In this document: one piece after another, positions 25,045 through 31,796 of the stretch
How positions within the stretch are numbered: position 1 is the first letter of the stretch
Layout: each line of letters begins with the position of its first letter
From: UBA9630 sp037137555
GTDB taxonomy: Bacteria > Patescibacteriota > Minisyncoccia > Moranbacterales > UBA2206
DNA: 34,932 nt
Assembly (NCBI GenBank): GCA_037137555.1
Contig: JBAXKA010000004.1
Location: forward strand, 1 to 34,932
Direction: 5' to 3'
Translations under genes and position numbers: made by a program
Notes under the pieces: model-generated
What the model was told of the DNA's origin: nothing
The model's database searches: none
Seen by the model: only the letters and a program-made list of their open reading frames with translations

Positions 25045-25100
25045 GTGATGCGGGGAGTTTGGGACGAAGTCAGAATTTCTCTTGTCTCACCAAATTGTGA
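25010..25100 (-). ncRNA. Candidate small structured RNA (~90 nt) with own promoter and terminator
   Basis: On the minus strand an extended -10 (TGC-TACAAT, 25107-25115) is followed by a short non-coding stretch that folds into a hairpin and ends in a terminator. The hairpin (25058-25094) pairs TTTGG with CCAAA and GACAAG with CTT-C-GTC around an 11-nt loop. A single-stranded linker with CTCCCCGCAT follows, then the terminator. No ORF of note exists here. The unit resembles a stand-alone sRNA. It ends about 35 nt upstream of the -35 of the glycan operon, so it is separate from that promoter. Confidence 0.45.
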
Positions 25101-25106
25101 AAGTGT

Positions 25107-25115
25107 ATTGTAGCA
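25107..25115 (-). promoter_or_regulatory. Extended -10 element of the candidate small RNA
   Basis: TGC directly followed by TACAAT on the minus strand, the same TGn-TANNNT style as other promoters in this window. No convincing -35 is seen at 16-18 nt; TTGATA occurs only at 14 nt. Confidence 0.4.
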
Positions 25116-25181
25116 GGCGATAAAAATATCAAGTCTATATTCTCCCGATTCAACACGGCTCGAATCATTAGCTTAAATCAT

Positions 25182-25996
25182 TTATATTTCAACTTTCTTC
25201 CTACTCTCCAGCATCCTTTTAACCTCCTGATCAAAATCCGAAATATAATTTTTATCCTGCTCTTTCCTGAATTTGTTATATTCCCGCAATGCCTTTTTCT
25301 CAGCCTCTTTAGCGCTCACAGCACCAGCATTTTTCAGAACGCCCTTTCCTAAAAGTGTCAAATATTCATTGAGCTTTCCAATCCAGCAACACGCTGTGTA
25401 ATTATTTCCGCGGCTGTTTTTCCGCTCACTGCAAAATGCATTTTATTTTGAACCGTCTTGAAGAATAATTCTGTTTCTTTAGTGTCCTTACGATAGTCAA
25501 TGCTCGTCGCGTAAATATCAGTCACTTTTTGGTACAGCATCCTCTCGCTCGATCGGATATCTCGTATTCTTTGCAAGAGTTCTTCAAAAAAATGTGACTT
25601 ATAGCCTCCCTGCTTAAGGCGAGCGTCGTCCATAGTGAAACCTTTGACCATATATTCCTTCAAGCGGTCTGTCGCCCATTGGCGAAAAAGCGTGCCACGA
25701 GCAGAGTTTACGCGAAATCCAACTGCGATAATAACCTCCAGTCCATACATCTTAGTTTTGTATTTTTTCCCGTCCGAGGCAGTTATTAAGAATTCCTTAA
25801 TAACTGAGTCTTGCTGAAATTCTTCTGCTTGAAAAATGTTTTTTAAATGGATATTAACATTTGCGACCGTTGTCCCAAAAAGTTCCGCCATAATTTTTTG
25901 CGTCAACCAAACATTTTCATGTTCGAAGCGAACTTCAACGCGAGTTTTTCCATCTTTGGTTTGATATAAGATAATTTGTGATTTAGCATTTTCCAT
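25182..25996 (-). pseudogene. RhuM family protein, broken by internal deletion and frameshift
   Basis: The intact frame 25358-25996 gives 212 residues of the RhuM family (WLTQKIMAELFGTTVANV...FRQWATDRLKEYMVKGF...AVSGKTAAEIITQR), then drifts out of frame and stops. Full-length relatives are about 330-345 aa. The missing C-terminus is found in another frame, 25182-25385: WIGKLNEYLTLL...AGAVSAKEAEKKA...EYNKFRKEQDKNYISDFDQE, a typical RhuM ending. The segment normally between them, which includes the helix containing NYLNEEEL-like sequence, is gone, roughly 80 residues. A deletion with a frameshift near 25370-25385 explains this. RhuM genes often sit beside type I restriction genes, as here. A strong promoter (26024-26052) still lies upstream, so the loss may be recent. 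The truncated N-terminal part could still be made. Confidence 0.85.
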
Positions 25997-26023
25997 ATTT
26001 TTATTGTAACTTTTTATGGTGAT

Positions 26024-26052
26024 ATTGTATCATTTTGGATAATTTTTGTCAA
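26024..26052 (-). promoter_or_regulatory. Promoter of the RhuM gene
   Basis: A perfect -35 TTGACA (26047-26052), 17-nt spacer and TACAAT (26024-26029) preceded by TGA as an extended -10. Predicted start is about 26017, with a leader of about 20 nt to the ATG at 25996. Confidence 0.8.
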
Positions 26053-26357
26053 TTTATCCTAAAATCACGCCTCTCAACAATCACTTGAAATATCGCAAAA
26101 GCACAAAGACGAAACATAAATGCTTCGTCTTAATCTGCGGGGACGGTCCCGCCTTGGCGGGATGACCTGTGTTGATTTGGCGGGCGTCATCGGTCTAGAA
26201 CTTTAAGATATAGGGAATTATAAGGCTTTTTTGACGATTCGTCCATGCGCGGGACTTGAGGCTCCTCGGTCGCATCTTCAAAGGGCAAATGAGACAAATG
26301 AGACACAAGACAGCCCTTGTCTTATTTAGAGGAATAAGACAGTGAGATGTCTCGTTT
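26053..26357 (-). other. Non-coding stretch rich in inverted repeats, downstream of the HEPN gene
   Basis: No ORF is supported in these 305 bp. Structures seen: AAGACGAA/TTCGTCTT with a 10-nt loop (26106-26131); TCCCGCC/GGCGGGA with a two-base loop (about 26147-26162); GATGAC/GTCATC (about 26161-26190), which shares bases with the previous stem region; the odd palindrome GACGATTCGTC (26233-26243); and TGTCTTATT/AATAAGACA around six bases (26318-26341). A possible minus-strand promoter, TGGACG-17 nt-TATAAT (26217-26245), would transcribe the first three into a structured RNA of about 100 nt. None has a clear T-run. It may be a second small RNA or the end region of the defence operon. Confidence 0.35.
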
Positions 26358-27254
26358 CTATATACCTTCTTGCATCCTATGCGCTATGCTCCTTTTAAGA
26401 ATAGCCTCAACAATTGTATCAATTTCAGCAACAACATAGTCAAATTCCTCATCTCTTTTTGAAATAATCTCGCCGTGACTTATGGCAGATCTATATTTAT
26501 TCCATGTCCCAACAAGCTTCTTTTTCTCCTCTTCTGAGATGATCTCATTTTCATACATTAGCTCAATATTTTCTATAATCATAGTTTTTGGACTTTTTCT
26601 AAGATTGCAAAGCCTATCAACAATAACCTTCTTCTTTTCTGAAGGAATAGACAGGGTCTCAATAGCACCCCTGATTTGACCTACCTCTTCCACATTTAAC
26701 ATTTTATTGCCACCATCAAAAAATAGTTGCTCCAAGGCAGAATATAGCCTAGCTATCTGTTCCCGCGGATCATTTGTTGACACGGATTGCCTATATAGAC
26801 GAAGGGCTATTTTTACTTTTTTGTCATTTTCAGAATTGGGAATACTTAGCCGATTATATAAACCTCCTGTTTTAGAAGGATTTATTGGATGATTATTATT
26901 AATTTCACTATCTCCGCAGGTAGCCGATGAAAAGAAAAAGCTCTCATCTTTTATTTTTATTCCTCTGCCAACTTCCAAAGAAAGCAGATCTAATACAGTT
27001 TTAATTTCCTCTTCAAATTCTTGAAATTCTGGCAAATATTCAGAAGGGCATTCGTCAATCAATCTATTTTGTTCGTCATATTCCTTAAGAACGGCATAAA
27101 AAGAAAAGGAAGCCGTGACCTCGTCTTCATTTATTCGGTGAAAGCTATATCTACCAATGGTAAAGTCCCATTCTTCTGAAAAGAAAGTTCTGTTTTTATG
27201 CATGTTATTTGCTATGATAATTGAAAATTTAACTGATACTCTTCCTGGATTCAT
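26358..27254 (-). CDS. HEPN-domain protein, putative RNase effector of a defence module
   Basis: A 298-aa protein. The first ~130 residues form a mixed, beta-rich domain with no family recognised (SVKFSIIIANN, FTIGRYSFHRI, VTASFSFYAVLKEYDE). From about residue 150 it is helical: IALRLYRQSVSTNDPREQIA, YSALEQLFFDGG, then several charged helices. It contains R255-SAIS-H260 followed by G (YRSAISHGEI), the R-x4-6-H motif of HEPN ribonucleases, in the N-K-Y-R...H-G setting seen in Apea-like HEPN proteins. HEPN proteins cleave RNA in many toxin and abortive-infection systems. It is the last gene of the operon that contains hsdR and the 1223-aa nuclease, 29 bp after the latter. HEPN assignment is from motif and helical context; RNase activity is inferred. 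Confidence 0.7.
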   Translation of the reverse strand: MNPGRVSVKFSIIIANNMHKNRTFFSEEWDFTIGRYSFHRINEDEVTASFSFYAVLKEYDEQNRLIDECPSEYLPEFQEFEEEIKTVLDLLSLEVGRGIKIKDESFFFSSATCGDSEINNNHPINPSKTGGLYNRLSIPNSENDKKVKIALRLYRQSVSTNDPREQIARLYSALEQLFFDGGNKMLNVEEVGQIRGAIETLSIPSEKKKVIVDRLCNLRKSPKTMIIENIELMYENEIISEEEKKKLVGTWNKYRSAISHGEIISKRDEEFDYVVAEIDTIVEAILKRSIAHRMQEGI

Positions 27255-27264
27255 TGTGTTTTTT

Positions 27265-27280
27265 AGATTTAATTAAATCT
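27265..27280. repeat. 16-bp perfect palindrome between the nuclease and HEPN genes
   Basis: AGATTTAATTAAATCT is fully self-complementary and fills most of the 29-bp gap. On the plus strand it is followed by six T; on the minus (coding) strand it is not. It could be a protein-binding site or a weak hairpin that lets the two genes be expressed at different levels. Confidence 0.5.
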
Positions 27281-27283
27281 TTT

Positions 27284-30200
27284 TTATTTCTTGTTAAGAT
27301 CCCAATACCTACTCGGATTTCTATTAAAAAGGTTCTTTATAATTTTCTTAGCATCTTTGTCTGATTTAGATAATTCTTTCACAGCAGAAACTATTGCGCC
27401 TGATTCGTGCAAAGCTATTTCATTCGGAAAAGAAAAGTATATTTTTGCAACTTCCATAAATTTATCTTTTCCCATTTTCTCATTAATTAGTTCTAGGATT
27501 CTTGAGTGATATAGGGTAGGATACCATCTTACGTCTGAAAGTTTCCCAGCTTTTTTTGTTTCCTCGTAGAAAATAGCTTCATTTTTGAAACATCTAAGAA
27601 GTAGGTCATACCAAGAGTCTATATGGTTAATGTCTTTTTCTTGAAGTTTCTTCTCTATAGTCTGATAAATAAGATTATATATATTGTGAGCATATTTATC
27701 AGTCATTAAATCAAAGTACTCAAGAGCAAGCTTTTCATATTTATCAACCTTGTTTTCTTGGACTGCAATCTCTCGCATTAAGTGCTCAATTGAAGCAGCA
27801 AACTTGAAGCAACTATCAGGATCTTTTTTTTGCATATCCTTTATTATTTCTTTTGTTGCTTTTTTGAATTTCTTATTGTTAAAATTACCTGGTCCAAGAT
27901 CATCATAAAGCCCTGGCAAACTGAATCTCCATTTTTTGTAGGCATCTTTTCTAAATTCGGCAAGGTATATAAACAAGGATGCTGCTTCATCAATTGCTCC
28001 TATCGGAAGTTTTCTTAAAATTGTAATCAGTTTCCATGAATCAGTCTCATTTAGGGATCTCATTGGATCAAAAGCATGTAATATACTTTTTGTCATCGCC
28101 TTTTGAACATTAACTGGCCATAAAGCAAGTCTATTCAATAGATTGAATTCTATTCTTTCAACCTTCTTCGACATTTTTAATGCTTTCTCTTTATCATCAT
28201 TAAAGAAAAGGGTCTCTCTATCCGAGGGCAAGACAGTTAGTCTGTTTCTTGCGAGCTGTCCAAGAGCAAAACAAGCCATGTGAACAACATAGTAATTATC
28301 GTCTTCGGAAAGTTTTTTTGTCAGCTTAATTATTTCATTAAGTTGACCTCGCCCCTCGAGAATCGAGCATTTCATTAATGCCCACCCGCACCATCCCCTA
28401 ACCGAAGTTATTGTGCTCGGTTCCTCTCCTTGCTCAATTTTTTTATGTTCCTTGTATTTGTCTTCTTTATCATTAGGATCTTTTCCTGAGAGATATGGGT
28501 CCGGATCGTCAATAAAAACTTTTATAATTCTAATCGCTTTTTCTATTTGTTTATGAGCAGCCAGTCTTACCGCAAATTGAACAAATGCAGAACGACAACT
28601 ATCATTGGGAAATCTCTGGCAAATTATTTTAATGTCATCTCCGACAGATTTTAGATATGGGTCTATTACATCCTTATAAATTTTATTCAGGAATGCTAGG
28701 TCTGTGGCTTGATCATTTCCTCTATTATTAAATAGACTATAAGAAAAGATTACTTGCTGACTTTTATTTAGTTTTTTTTCTCCTTTTAAATCCCTGAGTA
28801 TTTTGAGCCCCTTAGAATAATCTTTATTTAAAATGTCATAGAGTAAGCCCGCAATATCGTAAGCACCAAATGTATCTCTTTTTTCTGATTGGACATATTC
28901 ACTTTTTAAAAAAGATTTAAATAATTCCACAGAAAAATCAATATCAACATCCAAAAAAGCTCTGATGCTAAAAACAGAATCAATTTCAAGTAAGCGGTGT
29001 TTATAGTAGTCTGGATTAGCAAACCATTTTTTCAACTCCGCTTTTGCTTCAGTATGGCCATTTTTTGCAAGATTGGTTACAATCTGCTCCACAAATGGAT
29101 TCACAGGAATCCCGTATTTCTTTGTTGTTAACTCAACTAATTTCCACTTTTTGTCGTCATCCAAATCACTACCAACAACCGCCTGACAAATTAAATCTGA
29201 TTTGTGCGGGATACCTCTTCTAGAAAGAATTAATTCTTTTAGAATTTCAAATGCTTCTTCAGACGTTTTATCATCAGAGACAGCGTATCTTTTTAATACA
29301 ATATGATAAACGGAACGATTAAGAAAATCTGGTCTTTGTTTTGAAACCGGTTTTGTAATTATTTTATTTTTTGTTTTTTTATCGGTCTTGCTTAAACATC
29401 TTTCTTTGATAAAATTCCAGCAATAATTTTCATTTTCTGTGTAGTATTTATCAATAGCATTCGTAAATACATTGACAAAGTGACGATCGTATACACGATG
29501 AGAACCACTGAAAGATATACCTCCACCAGAATGCTCCCAGCCATCAAAGCTTATATTTTTGCTATATGTTTTATAAAACTTGTCATATTGGTTAATGACT
29601 TCTTTAACCAATCTTTCAAAACGATTGAGAAAATCTTTCTTTTTTGTTCCTTTATTAATCCAATCAATAAAAATGTCAAAAACCTCCTTAGGTGAATAAT
29701 GGCTAAATTGTCCATCGTCTTCAATAATGTTAAAAACATTAGTAATTAAAGTAAGCGTTTTTTCTTCTATTTTACAATTCCCGACATTATAAATTCTATG
29801 TAATAACTTGCAGATCTCTTCTTTTTCCCATTTACCATAATCATATCCATTGTCTTTAAGATAAAAAAATTGTTGACCATCAAAAGTTAATAAATCTTTT
29901 ACAACAATAAAAGCGTCATTAAGATATTTTTTACCATTTTTGCCTTCAATTATTTTTGTAATTATTTTTATCACATCGACATCAAAAAAGTCTGAGCGAT
30001 AAAAGCCGCGGATTGTTTTAGTATATTTTTTTATATATTCTATTACGTATTTTATATTTGCTTCTGTATGTATATTGTTTTCAAATATATCAAATATACC
30101 AAATGTGAAATAGTAAATTTTATTAAGTTTGAAAATGGGATCCCAATTTTTAAGACTTAATGAATTATGCTTGCTAACCAATCTAGTTTTTGCGAATTCC

Positions 30201-30955
30201 AATAATTCATACCTCGTGGAGAAGGCTGATAATTCCTTGTCTATATTCCACATGCCATGTTTTGGATTTTTAAGAGCCTTATTAAGTTCAACAAACTGCT
30301 GATTTCTTTTTTTATAATCATCGTTATAGTAAGCACTATTCTTTTTAGCATAAGCAGCTAAACTCTCAATTTCACTCAATATGTCCTTTCTGGCATATGT
30401 ATTGCCCCTAGCGGATCCTTTGTATATTTTCTGTACTAATATGTTATCAACAATTTTCTCAATTTCATCCGATGGAAGCCAAAAATTAATAAGATCGGAA
30501 AACAATGAATAAATAATATTTTCATTGAATTCAGGGGGAACAATCCAAAACCTTACCTTTGCCAGTAGTTTTATTTCCGAATTAGTAAAACCCTTCCCCT
30601 TAAATTTATCTTTTAATCCTTTAAAATATTGTACGCTCTTGATTTCCGAAACTAAATTCTCATCAGCATTTTTACAAATAATTAACAACTCATCAGTGCC
30701 CTTTAGCGCCTTCGTTATATTTTTATTATTGAATATTTCTTTTAAATTTTTATAAGTAAAATTTCTCTTTCTATTTTTAGATTCACATATAATTTTTCTT
30801 CCGTCCCCAAAAACAATATTAAAATCTTGAAAACCAGAAGACTCAAGAGAAATATAAGAAAATTTTTGATCTCGTAAAAACTGGAGAAATAAAGACATCG
30901 CTGCCCAACTTTGTGCATTTATCCCCTTATAATTGTTTTGTCCTGGATTTTTCAT
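27284..30955 (-). CDS. Large protein with N-terminal PD-(D/E)XK-like nuclease and long helical region
   Basis: This is a 1223-aa protein of unrecognised overall family. Residues ~9-75 resemble the Cap4/DUF4297-type restriction-endonuclease fold: GINAQSWAAMSLFLQFL helix, E38, D44 in FQDFNIVF, and E58-S-K60 in KIICESKNR, followed by a NFTYKNLKEI helix. Together these give the E, D, E-x-K signature. The remaining ~1100 residues are almost all predicted helices with no repeats obvious by eye. They resemble HEAT/TPR-type scaffolds (for instance YSKGLKILRDLKGEKKLNK and RIIKVFIDDPDPYLSG). No Walker A motif was seen, so it is not a STAND or AAA ATPase as it stands. It starts in an ATGA overlap with a 37-codon gene and is followed by the HEPN gene. 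A defence sensor-nuclease is the best guess. Confidence 0.7.
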   Translation of the reverse strand: MKNPGQNNYKGINAQSWAAMSLFLQFLRDQKFSYISLESSGFQDFNIVFGDGRKIICESKNRKRNFTYKNLKEIFNNKNITKALKGTDELLIICKNADENLVSEIKSVQYFKGLKDKFKGKGFTNSEIKLLAKVRFWIVPPEFNENIIYSLFSDLINFWLPSDEIEKIVDNILVQKIYKGSARGNTYARKDILSEIESLAAYAKKNSAYYNDDYKKRNQQFVELNKALKNPKHGMWNIDKELSAFSTRYELLEFAKTRLVSKHNSLSLKNWDPIFKLNKIYYFTFGIFDIFENNIHTEANIKYVIEYIKKYTKTIRGFYRSDFFDVDVIKIITKIIEGKNGKKYLNDAFIVVKDLLTFDGQQFFYLKDNGYDYGKWEKEEICKLLHRIYNVGNCKIEEKTLTLITNVFNIIEDDGQFSHYSPKEVFDIFIDWINKGTKKKDFLNRFERLVKEVINQYDKFYKTYSKNISFDGWEHSGGGISFSGSHRVYDRHFVNVFTNAIDKYYTENENYCWNFIKERCLSKTDKKTKNKIITKPVSKQRPDFLNRSVYHIVLKRYAVSDDKTSEEAFEILKELILSRRGIPHKSDLICQAVVGSDLDDDKKWKLVELTTKKYGIPVNPFVEQIVTNLAKNGHTEAKAELKKWFANPDYYKHRLLEIDSVFSIRAFLDVDIDFSVELFKSFLKSEYVQSEKRDTFGAYDIAGLLYDILNKDYSKGLKILRDLKGEKKLNKSQQVIFSYSLFNNRGNDQATDLAFLNKIYKDVIDPYLKSVGDDIKIICQRFPNDSCRSAFVQFAVRLAAHKQIEKAIRIIKVFIDDPDPYLSGKDPNDKEDKYKEHKKIEQGEEPSTITSVRGWCGWALMKCSILEGRGQLNEIIKLTKKLSEDDNYYVVHMACFALGQLARNRLTVLPSDRETLFFNDDKEKALKMSKKVERIEFNLLNRLALWPVNVQKAMTKSILHAFDPMRSLNETDSWKLITILRKLPIGAIDEAASLFIYLAEFRKDAYKKWRFSLPGLYDDLGPGNFNNKKFKKATKEIIKDMQKKDPDSCFKFAASIEHLMREIAVQENKVDKYEKLALEYFDLMTDKYAHNIYNLIYQTIEKKLQEKDINHIDSWYDLLLRCFKNEAIFYEETKKAGKLSDVRWYPTLYHSRILELINEKMGKDKFMEVAKIYFSFPNEIALHESGAIVSAVKELSKSDKDAKKIIKNLFNRNPSRYWDLNKK

Positions 30956-31065
30956 ATCGCCAATAATTCACTCCTAACTTTTTGACAAAAAGCTAGGTAG
31001 TCTTTTACATCAAAAATGTATGATTTGTTATTCTTATTATTGTATCGAGTAATTATTTTTTCCAT
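30952..31065 (-). CDS. 37-aa small protein gene coupled to the large nuclease gene
   Basis: A hand-translated ORF of 38 codons: ATG at 31063-31065, TGA at 30952-30954. The product begins MEKIITRYNNKNNKSYIFDV and continues with a helical KDYLAFCQKVRSELLAI. It is too short to be listed by most gene finders. Support comes from position: it begins 25 bp after the metallopeptidase stop, and its stop overlaps the start of the large nuclease gene as ATGA, the same coupling used between many genes here. An AGGAG lies about 15 nt before the nuclease ATG, within this ORF. It could be a small partner or antidote of the nuclease, or only a coupling peptide. No homology was recognised. Confidence 0.55.
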   Translation of the reverse strand: MEKIITRYNNKNNKSYIFDVKDYLAFCQKVRSELLAI

Positions 31066-31090
31066 AATTATTTTTATCAATTTATCCCCA

Positions 31091-31789
31091 TCACGAAAGC
31101 CTCATCTCCAATTTCTCTTTCACCTTCTCCCATCTAGGATATTTTGAATTCAACAGTTTATAAAATTGTTTATCATGATTTTTATATTTCATATGACAAA
31201 GCTCATGGGTAATCACATAGTCAATACAATCCTTTGAAGCATGAACGAGCAGCGGATTAAGCGTGATGCTTTTGCCTCGTGCATAACTGCCCCAGCGTCT
31301 TTGCATTTTTTTGATAACCAACTTCAAGCTATATCCATAATTAAAATTTTTCGCCACCTCCGCATATCGCTCCCGCAGAATTTCTCTCGCTCTTCCGACA
31401 TACCAAGCAGTCAGATAAATGCAGTTATGCAATCCGTCACTGACTGGCTGGGTAGTGAAAAAAACAAGTTTCCCATTTTGCAAAACCACGCGATCATCCT
31501 TGCCTCTTTTGACAACCAATTGATATTGTCTGCCAAGATACAAAAAACTTTCCCCGGAGATATATTCTTTTTGATAAAACTTTTTCTGAAACTTTCTGAA
31601 AAAATTCAATTGTTTTTCGAGCCAAAACCATTTCTTTCTCAAAAACATTTCAACCCGCTCGGCGTCCGCCTTTTGCGGACACTTCACAGTCAAGTGCATA
31701 TCCGGACTAACCGTCAGGCTCAAAGTGCTACGGATTTCCCGCATCAGTTCATATTCATAGGAAAATGTTCCATAGACAAATTTAGGCAT
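31091..31789 (-). CDS. YgjP-type zinc metallopeptidase (DUF45/SprT-like)
   Basis: A 232-aa predicted metal-dependent hydrolase. A longer frame starts at 31813, but the ATG at 31787-31789 (MPKFVYGTF) leaves a 7-bp gap after the hsdR stop and starts at the conserved domain. The zinc site is ITHELCHMKYKNHDKQF, with H-E-x-x-H at about residues 194-198 and the downstream H-D in NHDKQF. The preceding RWGSYARGKSITLNPLL strand is the family's substrate-cleft motif (usually RWGSC...I.LN). The ending is NSKYPRWEKVKEKLE. Genes of this type are commonly next to hsdR in type I restriction loci, as here; their function there is not settled and may be regulatory proteolysis of the restriction subunit. Confidence 0.93.
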   Translation of the reverse strand: MPKFVYGTFSYEYELMREIRSTLSLTVSPDMHLTVKCPQKADAERVEMFLRKKWFWLEKQLNFFRKFQKKFYQKEYISGESFLYLGRQYQLVVKRGKDDRVVLQNGKLVFFTTQPVSDGLHNCIYLTAWYVGRAREILRERYAEVAKNFNYGYSLKLVIKKMQRRWGSYARGKSITLNPLLVHASKDCIDYVITHELCHMKYKNHDKQFYKLLNSKYPRWEKVKEKLEMRLS

Positions 31790-31796
31790 ATTTGTT

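Noticed and set aside
25141..25175. tRNA T-arm-like sequence (GATTCGAGCC followed by GAATC)
   Set aside because: The flanking bases do not form a T stem and no acceptor, D or anticodon arms could be placed.
26233..26243. GACGATTCGTC palindrome as an operator
   Set aside because: It overlaps only a weak -35 candidate, and similar GACGAA words occur elsewhere nearby; not strong enough alone.
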